Shown: in pieces, positions 36,489 through 45,993 of the stretch
Layout of the letters: each line of letters begins with the position of its first letter
Position numbering within the stretch: position 1 is the stretch's first letter
Source of the DNA: Paenibacillus sp. PCH8
GTDB lineage: Bacteria; Bacillota; Bacilli; Paenibacillales; Paenibacillaceae
Length of the DNA: 64,000 nucleotides
Direction: 5' to 3'
Assembly (NCBI RefSeq): GCF_002968835.1
Contig: NZ_PKQK01000001.1
Span: 1,426,001 to 1,490,000, forward strand
Program-made: the position numbers and the translations under genes
The notes under the pieces: generated by a model
Databases searched by the model: none
Told to the model about the DNA's origin: nothing
The model's input: only the letters and a program-made list of their open reading frames with translations

Positions 36489-36504
36489 AGTTCCACGTGA
36501 AACG
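36489..36504. promoter_or_regulatory. parS-like ParB/Spo0J binding site
   Basis: AGTTCCACGTGAAACG matches the Firmicute parS consensus TGTTnCACGTGAAACA at all positions except the two outermost bases. It is intergenic, as most parS sites are. Confidence 0.55.
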
Positions 36505-36570
36505 AAATGTATCGGTCGAAGTGTTCTTGTACTACGACGATATTCTGATATACATTCCTAACGGCTCGTT

Positions 36571-36620
36571 AACATAACAAAGGGCGATCCGACCATGAGT
36601 TCCATGGGAGAATCGCCCTC
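36571..36620 (-). terminator. Terminator of the 5'-nucleotidase gene
   Basis: On the minus strand AGGGCGAT pairs with ATCGCCCT and is followed by TTTGTTATG. An inner CCATG/CATGG pairing extends it. Confidence 0.7.
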
Positions 36621-36656
36621 TCTGCTCTGCGTTAAGCTTGGTGTGTAACGATTATG

Positions 36657-38948
36657 CTATTTCAAAATGCTCACATATTTCCCGTATACGTATGCTATAC
36701 GTCCATCCAGCTTCACTTTCACCCAGCCATATGCGTTGTCTGTACTGATCACCTCAAGCAGGGTGCCTTTCGGTACGGCAGCAACGACCTTAGCCTTGGA
36801 TGAAGCGCCAGCGCGTACATTCAGGTAAGCTGCAGTAACCTTGGCTTGTTTGCCTTTGGTGACAGCACCTGGTTTACCCGTGCTTGGTGTTGACGGTTTA
36901 CCGGGTTTCGACGTGCCTGGAGTCGGTGTTGGTTTAGGTGCTGTTGGTGTCGTAGGTTTCTCAGGTGTGGTTGCTCCCTCACCATGACCAGCTGCTTTGC
37001 GAGCTTTGTTCAGCTGTTGATAGAACGCTCCCTTGGTCTTCACGCTTGCGAACTGCGCTGCACTCACACCTGCTTTGGCAGATAACGTATCAATCTCTTC
37101 CTGTGTCACGGCATCCAAAATGTTAATGGAGGCAATGTTGGTGTACTTGCCATCTTCTGTTGTCGGCACAGACATGATGCCATCGTTAATTAACTCCACC
37201 ACATCTGCACGCTCCGGTGCAGTCAGGTCTACGCCGGTGATTTTCCAATTGTGTTGAATCTTCGGTTCATATACACCCTTCATGACATCTTTCAAATAGG
37301 AGATGGACAGATTGCGAATCGTACCTTGAATCTCGCCAAATGTCGAAGCATCCTTGGAGGACCAGAGTTGCTTGAACTTACGTCCTTCCATCGCGCCGCC
37401 TTTGGCAATCAGAGCTTCCATCCGGTATGCGTTCATGCCGAGCTTCAATGTATCGTCTTCTTTTACTGCTGCACCGTTACTGTACTTGAGATTGGTGATC
37501 CGACTGCCATAGGGCTTGGTCAGGTCGATCTCATACGTTACGCCGCCGAAGAAATCATCGGTGCTGTATTTGGAAGCACGACGTTTTGGATCAAAACTGA
37601 TCGTCACATCACCCGGACGTGTGGAGTTGAAGTACCCCGCAGACCACTCCATGTAATCCATCAGATCGCGTCCGGTCACTTCATACACAGTCACTTCACC
37701 GAAAGTATATTGGTAGTTGAATGCGATATCCTTTTTCTTAATCGGGCCTACATCCAGCTTGGCCTTATCGTTATCAATCTGGTGCGCGACCACATCAGCA
37801 TCACTGTAATGCAGCATCACTTCGGTGAAAAAGTCGGACAAAGGGGTCTCCTGGATCTGAACCGCAGGAATACCCTTAATCTCATCGGCAGGAACCAGGT
37901 TCGTTCCTTTCAGTTCAGCCACTTCAATATTCGCATCGGCACGGGCGAACTCGTGGAACGGGTGCAATGTCTTTTCCAGGGCAGGATCGGAGACTTCATA
38001 CGTTCCGTCAGCTGATTTAACAGCGAGTGCCTGAGCTTCCTTGCTTTTCAGGACAACCTTGTCGCCGTCTTTAGCAAATGTCAGATCGATTCGCGAGATA
38101 TGTGAACCATATTTATTTGGCTCGGAGATCAATACGCCGTTAACCGTTTGGGATTCAATCAAGGTATGCATGTGTCCGGCAAAAATGGCAGCCAGCTCCG
38201 GGTTGGCATTGGCGATATCCGTAACCCCGGTTCCCGGGTTCCCGTTCTCGTTGTCCAGTCCCATATGCATAAGTCCAACCATGACATCCACTTTGCCTTT
38301 CAGCTCAGCAATGGCCTTCTTAGTCTCTTCCACAGGATCTTTGACGATGATACCGTCCAGGTGATCCGTACCCTTCTCGAACTCGGTAATCATAGGTGTG
38401 TTCATTCCGATGACACCTACTTTGATGCCGTCTTTCTCAATAATCGTATAGGCAGGCATGTAGCGGTCGCCGTTTTCTTTGAAAATGTTACCCACGAGAG
38501 GCTGTCCATTGAATTGGGAAGAGATCTTCTCCAGTACGTCCAATCCAAAGTTGAACTCATGGTTACCCATAACCCATGCGTCATATTTCATCTCGTTCAT
38601 GGCAACCATCATGGGAGATTGAGGTTGATCATTGAACAACTCAGCCGAGTTATCCTGAATCATGTCTCCCGCATCCAGCAAGATCGTATTGGGATTCTCC
38701 GCACGGACTTTTTTCACAATGGTGTAGAGCTGTGTCATGCTGCCGGTTGGGTTTGGACCGTCCAGAGCATAGTCCCATGGCATGAATCGACCATGAATAT
38801 CGGATGTACCCAGCAACGTGATCTTGGTTTCCTTGTCTGCCTCAGCAGCCTGAACGGGTGTGGAAGCAAAAGGGGCAAACAAAATGGAGGCACATAAGAG
38901 GAACGATAAAGGCCATCCGGCGAAACGTTTCGTTGAAATCTTGCGCAT
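36657..38948 (-). CDS. Secreted 5'-nucleotidase/2',3'-cyclic phosphodiesterase-type enzyme with SH3b domain
   Basis: The 763-residue protein has a signal peptide (~1-34, ending VQAAE). The metallophosphatase domain (~40-290) contains LGTSDIHGRF, DAGDMIQDN, VMGNHEFNFG, GLMHMG and FAGHMHT. A 5'-nucleotidase C-terminal domain (~330-540) follows. Next comes a region with DLTAPERADVVELINDGI and helical TQEEIDTLSAKAG, then a Pro/Thr linker (~665-705) and a C-terminal bacterial SH3 domain (~710-763, YLNVRAGASSKAKVV), which binds cell wall. It hydrolyses extracellular nucleotides for phosphate and nucleoside scavenging. Start ATG has AAGGGAG upstream. Confidence 0.92.
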   Translation of the reverse strand: MRKISTKRFAGWPLSFLLCASILFAPFASTPVQAAEADKETKITLLGTSDIHGRFMPWDYALDGPNPTGSMTQLYTIVKKVRAENPNTILLDAGDMIQDNSAELFNDQPQSPMMVAMNEMKYDAWVMGNHEFNFGLDVLEKISSQFNGQPLVGNIFKENGDRYMPAYTIIEKDGIKVGVIGMNTPMITEFEKGTDHLDGIIVKDPVEETKKAIAELKGKVDVMVGLMHMGLDNENGNPGTGVTDIANANPELAAIFAGHMHTLIESQTVNGVLISEPNKYGSHISRIDLTFAKDGDKVVLKSKEAQALAVKSADGTYEVSDPALEKTLHPFHEFARADANIEVAELKGTNLVPADEIKGIPAVQIQETPLSDFFTEVMLHYSDADVVAHQIDNDKAKLDVGPIKKKDIAFNYQYTFGEVTVYEVTGRDLMDYMEWSAGYFNSTRPGDVTISFDPKRRASKYSTDDFFGGVTYEIDLTKPYGSRITNLKYSNGAAVKEDDTLKLGMNAYRMEALIAKGGAMEGRKFKQLWSSKDASTFGEIQGTIRNLSISYLKDVMKGVYEPKIQHNWKITGVDLTAPERADVVELINDGIMSVPTTEDGKYTNIASINILDAVTQEEIDTLSAKAGVSAAQFASVKTKGAFYQQLNKARKAAGHGEGATTPEKPTTPTAPKPTPTPGTSKPGKPSTPSTGKPGAVTKGKQAKVTAAYLNVRAGASSKAKVVAAVPKGTLLEVISTDNAYGWVKVKLDGRIAYVYGKYVSILK

Positions 38949-39108
38949 GTTGTAATCTCCCTTGTTATCTAGTGTATGTAAAGATATGTATCATTTCATA
39001 CTAGATAAACATGTGGGGAATGTAAACTCCAATGTAAGAATCATGTTGGATTTAAGCAAAAAAGTGCATGGGAACATAATATAGATTTCTATTATTGGTA
39101 CAAAATAC

Positions 39109-39172
39109 TATAATTTGTCAGGTATCTAAAACCAAAATTATCCAGTAAAGTGATGTATGTAAGCGCTTAACA
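39109..39172 (+). promoter_or_regulatory. Xylanase promoter with cre-like site
   Basis: A -10 TATAAT lies at 39109-39114. About 45 bases later TGTAAGCGCTTAACA (39158-39172) has the AAGCGCTT core of a CcpA cre site but one extra base before the final ACA. Its place between the presumed transcription start and the RBS fits carbon catabolite repression. Confidence 0.5.
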
Positions 39173-39200
39173 AAACATTTGAAATAAAGGAGGAAAATCA

Positions 39201-40163
39201 TTGATTAAGTCCAAGTGGTTTAAGACAGTCGGCTCGCTGGCGTTGGTAGGGGTTCTCGCTGCTTCAGTTGCGGTTGGCAGTGTGAGTGCTGGTTTGGCGA
39301 AAGGTAGCAAATTTTTGGGCAATATTATAGCTAGCCAGGTTCCTTCGAATTTTAGCCCCTATTGGAACCAGGTAACTCCAGAGAACTCCACCAAGTGGGA
39401 TGCTGTGGAAGGCACACGCAACGTGATGAACTGGGGTCAGGCAGATCTGGCGTACAATTATGCGAACAATAACGGATTCCCGTTCAAGTTCCATACGCTC
39501 GTATGGGGAAGTCAGCAGCCCAATTGGATTAACAGTCTCTCCGCCGCAGATCAGAAGGCTGAAGTGACACAATGGATTAAAGCCGCAGGACAGCGGTATT
39601 CGAAGTCGGCATATGTCGATGTTGTCAATGAGCCATTGCATGCCAAGCCATCCTATCGCAACGCGATTGGAGGAGATGGAGCAACAGGTTGGGATTGGGT
39701 CATTTGGTCATTCCAACAGGCGAGACAAGCCTTCCCTAATGCCAAATTGCTGATCAATGAGTACGGCATCATCGGTGATCCAGCTAAAGCCGACCAATAT
39801 ATCCAGATTATCAACCTTCTGAAAAATAGAGGCTTGGTCGATGGCATTGGTATTCAAGCGCATCACTTTAATATGGACAACGTTTCCGTAAATACGATGA
39901 ACACCGTACTGAACAAGCTGGCTGCGACAGGTCTACCGGTCTACGTCTCCGAGCTGGATATGACAGGTGACGATAATACACAGTTGCAGCGCTATCAACA
40001 GAAATTCCCTGTGCTGTGGAAACACGCTGCTGTTAAAGGTGTGACACTGTGGGGTTACAACCAAGGCCAAACTTGGGTTAACGGTTCCCATCTGGTGAAC
40101 AGCAACGGTACAGAACGTCCAGCTATGCAATGGCTCAGAAATTACCTGGCGAACAATCCTTAA
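39201..40163 (+). CDS. Secreted GH10 endo-1,4-beta-xylanase
   Basis: The 320-residue single-domain xylanase has a signal peptide (~1-31, ending GSVSAG) and then the GH10 barrel: QVTPENSTKWDAVEG, HTLVWGSQQPNWI, VDVVNEPLH with acid/base Glu144, LLINEYGI, GIGIQAHHFN, and VSELDMTGDD with nucleophile Glu251, closing with GVTLWGYNQGQTW. It cuts internal bonds of xylan outside the cell. It carries no carbohydrate-binding module. The start is TTG 39201 with a perfect AAGGAGG 6 bases upstream, a strong RBS compensating a weak start. A cre-like site upstream implies glucose repression. Confidence 0.95.
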   Translation: MIKSKWFKTVGSLALVGVLAASVAVGSVSAGLAKGSKFLGNIIASQVPSNFSPYWNQVTPENSTKWDAVEGTRNVMNWGQADLAYNYANNNGFPFKFHTLVWGSQQPNWINSLSAADQKAEVTQWIKAAGQRYSKSAYVDVVNEPLHAKPSYRNAIGGDGATGWDWVIWSFQQARQAFPNAKLLINEYGIIGDPAKADQYIQIINLLKNRGLVDGIGIQAHHFNMDNVSVNTMNTVLNKLAATGLPVYVSELDMTGDDNTQLQRYQQKFPVLWKHAAVKGVTLWGYNQGQTWVNGSHLVNSNGTERPAMQWLRNYLANNP

Positions 40164-40222
40164 ATCGGCATATTATCGAATCATGCTTTCCTATGGATTC
40201 AGATGATCATACAACACGGAGT

Positions 40223-40263
40223 AGCGCCTGTTCCGCTGATCACAGCGGAACAGGCGCTATTTG
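40223..40263. terminator. Terminator of the xylanase gene
   Basis: A perfect 16-base stem (AGCGCCTGTTCCGCTG, ATCA, CAGCGGAACAGGCGCT) with a short ATTTG tail. It lies between convergent genes. Confidence 0.85.
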
Positions 40264-40297
40264 ATGTGCAGAAGGTTGTTTCGATGTGTTAACCGTC

Positions 40298-41341
40298 TTA
40301 AATTTCTTCCTCAACCACACCCAAGGCGCGGTTTTTTTCTTTGAACAGCTCATTGTGTGAGGAGACATAAGCCATTAGAGAAGCATCGGGTTGTATATAA
40401 CGCTTGGCACTGTTCAGTGCAAGAATACCACTGGTGAATGTGCCTGCGAGTAATTCAACTTTGCTATCATAGGCAACAAAATCACCTGCGGCATATACGC
40501 CGGGAAGGTTGGTCGTCATATCTGCTTCCACCTCCAGGTTCCATTCACCGAGATTCAGTCCCCATTCCCGGATGGTACCATAGTTGCACTTCATACCGTG
40601 ATTGACGATAACCGCATCGACCTCCAGCTGCTCTCGCTCTGATGTCTCAGTATGAACGAGAGAGACACGATTAATTTGTGTTCCATCACTGCTGTGGAGC
40701 GCTTCTATGGTATAGGGTGTCCGAATTTGAACGGAGGAGTTCTTCATCGTCGTAACACTGCGTTCCAGACCGCCAAAGTGATCACGGCGATGAACGATCG
40801 TTACGCTACTGGCAATGGGTTGTAACTCATTGGCCCAGTCTACAGCGGAATCGCCTCCACCTGAGATTAATACCCGCTGGTTGCGGAAGCGTTCCAGTTC
40901 CTGAACCGTGTAGTGCAGGTTGGTCACTTCGAAGCGATCTGCTCCTTCGATCTCAAGCTTGACGTTCTGGCGCTCCCCGTACCCAATAGCCAGAATCACG
41001 GTCTTGGTCAGATGTTGCTCGCCTTGATCAGCGGTCAGGAGAATGGCTCCATCCTCCTGACGCTCCATGCCGACAATTCGCTGGCCGAGAACAATCGTCG
41101 GATCGAAGGTACGGGCTTGTCCAATCAACTGCGCAATGAGCTGTTCCCCGCGAATTGGGGGCATAGCCCCGACATCCCATATCATTTTCTCAGGATACGT
41201 CAGGACTCTTCCGCCCAGTTCATCCTGTGCTTCAATAACCTTGGTCTTCAGTTCTCTCATACCACTATAAAAAGCCGTGTACAACCCGGCGGGTCCTCCG
41301 CCAATGATGGTCACATCATACAGTTCAAGTGAATCTGTCAT
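40298..41341 (-). CDS. Ferredoxin/flavodoxin-NADP+ reductase type 2 (YcgT/YumC-like)
   Basis: The 347-residue thioredoxin-reductase-like flavoprotein lacks the CxxC redox pair. FAD motif [23 protein letters not shown] segments [43 protein letters not shown] and [21 protein letters not shown], and a C-terminal tail with aromatic stacking residues ([13 protein letters not shown]). Members pass electrons from NADPH to ferredoxin or flavodoxin. In B. subtilis the paralogue YcgT is iron-regulated and thought to serve siderophore-iron release. It follows the siderophore-binding gene by 34 bases and shares its Fur-controlled promoter, supporting that job. RBS GGAGG. Confidence 0.88.
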   Translation of the reverse strand: MTDSLELYDVTIIGGGPAGLYTAFYSGMRELKTKVIEAQDELGGRVLTYPEKMIWDVGAMPPIRGEQLIAQLIGQARTFDPTIVLGQRIVGMERQEDGAILLTADQGEQHLTKTVILAIGYGERQNVKLEIEGADRFEVTNLHYTVQELERFRNQRVLISGGGDSAVDWANELQPIASSVTIVHRRDHFGGLERSVTTMKNSSVQIRTPYTIEALHSSDGTQINRVSLVHTETSEREQLEVDAVIVNHGMKCNYGTIREWGLNLGEWNLEVEADMTTNLPGVYAAGDFVAYDSKVELLAGTFTSGILALNSAKRYIQPDASLMAYVSSHNELFKEKNRALGVVEEEI

Positions 41342-41375
41342 CGCTTACCTCCATGATTAGTTGGGTGCAATCCCT

Positions 41376-42365
41376 TTATTTTTTGAGCATAATTGGCAGT
41401 TGTTTGATCAGTTCTTCCCTCGCCAGTGGATCTGTCGATATCCCGAGACCGCCATTTACGAAATATACTTTACCGGCTTTGACAGCGGGCAGTTGGCTCC
41501 ATACGGGACCTTTGGTCATGTTCTCAACTTCCTTCAGTTCTTCGTCACTGTAATACACAATGAATATCCGGTCCCCGGCAATTTCGGGCAGCTGTTCAAT
41601 GGAAATATCGGCATAGCCATAGTCATCCGGGTTATCAATCATTTTCTGAATCGCTGCGGTTGGCTTGAAGCCATCTTCGTTATAGACGAAACCGGTCAGG
41701 TAACTGGTCGTGTACACACTTAATCGTTTCTGACCGATCATGTATTGGAATACGGATGCCGTCTCGTCCTTCTCGATGTTGCCGTCCTGCTGTAGGTCGT
41801 TCCACATCTTCACAATCTCTGCATTATGCCGTGCGAGGAATTCTTCTGGTACTTGCTTGTTGCCAAGCCATTCACCCAGTCGCTTGATCCGAACAGGCAT
41901 AGGGTCCCATTCATTGGTCAGGATCACCGGTGCAATCTTGGAGAGAGTCTCATTCTGCTTTTGGTCCGGAGTTGAGGTGATAATCAGATCGGGCTGGAGT
42001 TCCACAATCTTCTCGGGACTTGGCGGCCAGCCGATATCTGCCACATCTTTCAGTTCGTCTTTATACGTCGCGTATTGCAAACCTTGTTGGACTACACCTA
42101 CAGGCTTGATACCGAAAATTAACAGATCTCCAACCGTGTTGTCGGTGTATACGATGCGTTTGGGCGCTATGGGAATCTCCACCTGGTTACCGTAAGCATC
42201 GGTCGCCATCTGGGTTCCTTTTTCCTCCGATTGGCTGGCAGTTTGACTGGTGTTCTGCGTCGCTGTGTTGCTGGCTGTATCAGCTGTTGTACCGCAAGCT
42301 GTTGCAACCAATACAATGAAACATAAAGTGAGTAACGTGGTGAGTCTCGACATTTTGTGTATCAT
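41376..42365 (-). CDS. Iron-siderophore ABC transporter substrate-binding lipoprotein
   Basis: The 329-residue protein has a lipoprotein signal (VLVATAC, Cys near 24), a Ser/Thr/Gln spacer and a class III (FhuD/FeuA-type) binding fold: RIVYTDNTVGDLLIFGIKPVGV, IVELQPDLIITST and WSQLPAVKAGKVYFVNGG. It captures ferric siderophore outside the membrane. No permease or ATPase gene is adjacent, so it must use transporter parts encoded elsewhere. A perfect 7-1-7 Fur box lies 31 bases upstream of the start. RBS AGGGGG precedes ATG 42365. Together with the reductase gene it forms a two-gene iron operon. Confidence 0.92.
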   Translation of the reverse strand: MIHKMSRLTTLLTLCFIVLVATACGTTADTASNTATQNTSQTASQSEEKGTQMATDAYGNQVEIPIAPKRIVYTDNTVGDLLIFGIKPVGVVQQGLQYATYKDELKDVADIGWPPSPEKIVELQPDLIITSTPDQKQNETLSKIAPVILTNEWDPMPVRIKRLGEWLGNKQVPEEFLARHNAEIVKMWNDLQQDGNIEKDETASVFQYMIGQKRLSVYTTSYLTGFVYNEDGFKPTAAIQKMIDNPDDYGYADISIEQLPEIAGDRIFIVYYSDEELKEVENMTKGPVWSQLPAVKAGKVYFVNGGLGISTDPLAREELIKQLPIMLKK

Positions 42366-42395
42366 GAATATCCCCCTATATGGTTAAACATTTAC

Positions 42396-42410
42396 TGATA
42401 ATCATTATCA
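42396..42410. promoter_or_regulatory. Fur box (siderophore-binding gene)
   Basis: TGATAATCATTATCA is a perfect match to the 7-1-7 Fur consensus (TGATAATnATTATCA). Confidence 0.9.
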
Positions 42411-42544
42411 ATTAATCAAGTGTAATGCCGTTCAAGAATGCATTCAATGGAAGATTAGGACGTTTTTTTTGCATTAATAGGCTGTTTATAAGCAAGTTTC
42501 GGTCATTGATAACCAAGGAAGAGTTGAGTTATGATGACTCTAAT

Positions 42545-42559
42545 TGATAATGGTTATCA
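42545..42559. promoter_or_regulatory. Fur box (AraC-type regulator gene)
   Basis: TGATAATGGTTATCA matches the 7-1-7 Fur consensus with one mismatch. It is 18 bases before the start of the regulator gene. Confidence 0.85.
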
Positions 42560-42577
42560 CGAAAAGGAGAGCTAATT

Positions 42578-44257
42578 GTGGATCTGACTCATCTCAAAAC
42601 CCGGTACGTCGTTCCCAACATGTATTACGAACTTCACGGGTTGGCTCTACAGCATCTATCGCCTAACGATGGCATTCCACGACAAACACTAACCACCGAC
42701 ATCATGATTGTAGTCGAGGAGGGGGAGGGTCTGCTCATTGATGATGATAAGATACATGAGCTGCAATATGGGGTTCTCCTCGTTATCAATGCAGGACACA
42801 CGGTAGAGATTCGAATAAATGAAGAGACGTTGTTATCCGCGTGGTTAGTGGCATTTACCTTGCATGATTCGGAGCGCAGAATGTCCCCGGCCCTCGTCGG
42901 GACCCGTGAGATGGACACGGCTGGATTTCGATCTATATTGCAGCGGATCAGAGGGATTGAGAATCGTCGCAGGGGACAGGACCGCAAACAACGAGTCGGC
43001 ATTCACACGCAGTTTCAGAAATTAATGAGTATGGTGCTGAAAGATACCCATGAGTACGAAGGGAAAGCCTCCAGTGAGCACACGAGAGCGAACATATCCG
43101 AGATCATTACGCAGCTAAAGGGCCGCTACAATGAGGAAATTAATGTGGATGATCTGGCAGCACAGGCCAGAATTAGCAAGCGCAGATTTACCCATTGGTT
43201 CAGGCAACTCACAGGAACGAATCTGTCGGATTATATGACAACACTGCGGATGGAACATGCCAAACAACTGCTGTTACGCGGAGAGCGTATGAAAGAGGTG
43301 GCCTCCCTGGTGGGGTATCGGGATGAGTACTATTTCAATCGACGCTTTAAACAGATGGAAGGAATCTCCCCGGGTCAGTTCATTCTTAACCATCGGCAGA
43401 GCTCGTCCAACATCTGTGTGATGAGTTGTCTCGGTCATCTGCTTGCCCTTGGAATCCGTCCGGCGGCGGTTGCCAAAAATCTGTCCAATGAGCATTACCT
43501 AACCCAGTTAAGTGCGAGTTTCCATAAGGTTAACAGCGTACCACTAGACCCACAGGAGATTTCCTATTTGCAGCCTGAGCTGATTCTCGTTGGAAATCAG
43601 GAGGAATACGACACGTTATCACCAATCGCACCGACATATATCTTTTCACAGAACGATCACAAGCCATTCGTATTGTTACAGAAGCTTGGAGAGGTATTTG
43701 GTAAGGGATCTGAAGCGGAGAAGGTAATCAAGCAATATGAGCGCAAAACACAGCGCCTGAGATCCCGGTTAAAGGGCGTGATTAAGAGCACAGATACGTT
43801 CTCCGTGATGGAAATACGTGATGATTCGATCTATGTGTTCGGCAATTACTGGTGTAGGGGGGCCTACAATCTATATGATGGCCTTGGACTACAGGCACCA
43901 GAGCGGGTGCAGAAGGAATTAATTGACCTTCAGGCTTATCTCATGATCTCAGAGGAGCAAGTTACATCCTATGCAGGTGACCACCTGTTCCTGACGGTCT
44001 TGGATTCGGAGCGGTATCAACGTATATCGAACAGTGTCTGGTGGCAGGAGATGCCCGCAGTGAGGAAAGATCAGGTGTATATGACCGAATATGCGGAATT
44101 TGCAGTTACCGATCCCATATCCATGCCTTACCAACTGGATACCCAGATGAAATTAATATTGGATCGGCAAATGTCCCATTCCTTTGATTTTAATCCCTAT
44201 CAATACAAAAGCGATCAGGGCAAGTCGTCCACAGCTTGCAATCTACCGGAGAAATAA
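42578..44257 (+). CDS. Btr-like AraC regulator fused to a siderophore-binding domain
   Basis: The 559-residue protein has an N-terminal cupin-like region (~1-150), then an AraC helix-turn-helix pair (~180-285; INVDDLAAQARISKRRFTHWFRQLTG and GYRDEYYFNRRFKQMEGISPGQF). The C-terminal ~265 residues are a class III periplasmic-binding fold without signal peptide (CLGHLLALGIRPAAVAKN, SYLQPELILVGNQEEYDTL, WWQEMPAVRKDQVYMTEY). B. subtilis Btr has the same design and activates the bacillibactin uptake genes when it binds ferri-siderophore in the cytoplasm. Divergent from the siderophore-binding operon, whose expression it probably activates. GTG start with AAGGAG upstream. Confidence 0.93.
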   Translation: MDLTHLKTRYVVPNMYYELHGLALQHLSPNDGIPRQTLTTDIMIVVEEGEGLLIDDDKIHELQYGVLLVINAGHTVEIRINEETLLSAWLVAFTLHDSERRMSPALVGTREMDTAGFRSILQRIRGIENRRRGQDRKQRVGIHTQFQKLMSMVLKDTHEYEGKASSEHTRANISEIITQLKGRYNEEINVDDLAAQARISKRRFTHWFRQLTGTNLSDYMTTLRMEHAKQLLLRGERMKEVASLVGYRDEYYFNRRFKQMEGISPGQFILNHRQSSSNICVMSCLGHLLALGIRPAAVAKNLSNEHYLTQLSASFHKVNSVPLDPQEISYLQPELILVGNQEEYDTLSPIAPTYIFSQNDHKPFVLLQKLGEVFGKGSEAEKVIKQYERKTQRLRSRLKGVIKSTDTFSVMEIRDDSIYVFGNYWCRGAYNLYDGLGLQAPERVQKELIDLQAYLMISEEQVTSYAGDHLFLTVLDSERYQRISNSVWWQEMPAVRKDQVYMTEYAEFAVTDPISMPYQLDTQMKLILDRQMSHSFDFNPYQYKSDQGKSSTACNLPEK

Positions 44258-44286
44258 CGGTAACAATAAGCATGAAGTTTCCCATG

Positions 44287-44330
44287 AAAAATAGCGCCGA
44301 CCCGGGAAATCCCTGAGCCTGACGCTATTG
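44287..44330. terminator. Terminator between the btr-like gene and GH30
   Basis: AATAGCG and CGCTATT form the stem, with additional CCCGGG/CCC pairing inside. On the minus strand ATTTTTC follows, so it mainly terminates the GH30 transcript. Confidence 0.65.
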
Positions 44331-44362
44331 GTGTCTGCGCTTTTCACGATGTGTTAAGTTGT

Positions 44363-45702
44363 TTATTCTGGTTGAATGACCATGCTGTTGAACGAATCTG
44401 CTTCCAGCTCAATGCGAAGGGTCTGTCCTTCTTCAAGGGTTAGATACAGGTCACGACGATCCTGGAATGGGTTGTTGATGACAATAACGAGACTGTTATC
44501 CGGGTTGCGGAAAGCAACGGATTTACCGCTCCAGGCGCCAGACAGGCCGACTCTTCGAGCACCAGGAACAATAGGATGTGCGAAGTGCTTCATCACATAA
44601 TACTCGGGGTTCCGAGTAACCTTCGTAGTGTCCGGATCTACCGTAATCATGGAGTTCTGCTCCCAGCCCCACGTGCTGCGGCCTTTGGGTTCAGAACCAT
44701 GTTCCAGTAGATGTACGCGTTCACGCCGTTGCTGAAGTAATGCTGGTAGAGGTTATATACATATTTGGCGTAGTTCCATGAGTTGTTGCCATCGCCGCAT
44801 TCATTCTCAGTCTGCATATAACGAAGCTCGGGATAGCTTGCAGCGGTACGTTGAATGGCATTTTTGCCAGCCCATTGATACCCAACACCTTTGATATAGG
44901 AATAGGCCTTCGGGTCACTCAGGACAAGCCCGGCGTACTCATCGAAGTCATTGGTTTTTTTCTTGATCAATTCTTCCCATGGATCGGGGGCGTTGATCGT
45001 TCCCAGCCAGATTTCCGTATCCAGACCGTGCTTGTCAAATGCCGGGCCCAGATAATCGGCGATGAACTCACGAAGCTGCTCGCCTGTCCACATGCAAGAA
45101 GGGAATTTCTGATCTGCAATCACTTCGTTCTGCACATGCACCTGATGGATGGTAATGCCTGCTTCACGGTAAGCCTGTACGAATTTTACGAAATACAGGG
45201 CGTAGGCATCCAGAATATCTTTCTCCCAACGAAGAGTGCCGTAGTTATAGGCTTTGGGCGACTTCATCCACGTTGGCGGACTCCATGGAGAAGCGAAGAA
45301 TTGCAGGTTCGGGTTATAACTCAGGGCTTCCTTGATGTAAGGAATCAGGTATTTGAAATCACGTTCGATCGAAAAATGTTCCATGGCCACGTCGCCGTCC
45401 ACCTCGTTGTGACTGTACCACTGCTCCGCATAATCACTCGCGCCAATCGGCAGGCGACAGATGTTAAACTTATGATCACCCTCCGGATGGAAGAGGGAAT
45501 GAAATACCTCGTGGCGCTGGTCCTCATTCAAGTGGGACAGGGCCATATAACCAAGCTCATTGAAACAGCCGCCAAACCCTTCCACGAGCTGGTGCTGTTC
45601 ACCTGTCAGTTTTAAGTTAGCGCTTTCATTAGTGGGCGCGAAAGTTAGTTCTTTCCATGAGCTGTCTTGGGTTGTGGAATACCCGTTGAACGTGAATGTC
45701 AT
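44363..45702 (-). pseudogene. GH30 glycoside hydrolase, frameshifted near 44680
   Basis: The first frame (45702-44647) holds a GH30 (beta-glucosidase/glucosylceramidase-like) barrel: EGFGGCFNELGY, CRLPIGASDYAEQWYS, FASPWSPPTWMKSPKAY, acid/base Glu in HVQNEV, nucleophile Glu in MQTENECGDG, then YWNMVLNPK. It then runs into a premature stop. The next frame continues exactly where the family would, GRSTWGWEQNSMITVD, and supplies the C-terminal beta-sandwich (44650-44363, NPEYYVMKHFAHPIVPGARRV). One missing G (GG instead of GGG after the NPK codons) explains everything. No signal peptide, so an intracellular enzyme on imported glycosides. RBS GAGGAGG. It is either a true pseudogene or a sequencing deletion. 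Confidence 0.88.
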
Positions 45703-45913
45703 GTGAATATCCTCCTCATTGTGAACCTTAGCTGTTATATCAAGTACGTTCAGTATAACAACTCCTGCTGCAAAAGAAGATATGCTAAACCGTGTTAAAT
45801 TTGCCCTAATCCAAGATGGCGCTATATAAGTTTAAGTCCATACAGACAGAGGATAGGCTATATCTGCGGGTATTAAGACCCTGCTCCTATACCATTATCC
45901 AATGTCGTAGCAC

Positions 45914-45952
45914 AATAAAATCCCCGCCGATAGTTCAGACGGGGATTTTTGC
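45914..45952. terminator. Terminator after the leucine-rich-repeat gene
   Basis: AAAATCCCCG and CGGGGATTTT form a perfect stem with a 13-base loop. Both flanks are A/T-rich. Confidence 0.85.
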
Positions 45953-45993
45953 TATGTTTCTCTTACCGCTGTAAATGAACTTGGGACACAACA

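Larger units (their letters stand above)
36230..36656. other. dbpA promoter/leader region
   Basis: The region is AT-rich, with no convincing gene. A 78-codon ORF on the plus strand lacks an RBS and domain. It contains a perfect 11-base inverted repeat (ATATTGCATAA at 36267-36277 and TTATGCAATAT at 36368-36378), a parS-like site, and the terminator of the nucleotidase gene. DEAD-box genes often have long regulatory leaders, which would explain the spacing. Confidence 0.35.

Noticed and set aside
37251..38897. Two long frames (254 and 249 codons) opposite the 5'-nucleotidase gene
   Set aside because: They are antisense to a gene with clear signal peptide, metallophosphatase and SH3 motifs, and show no recognisable protein features.
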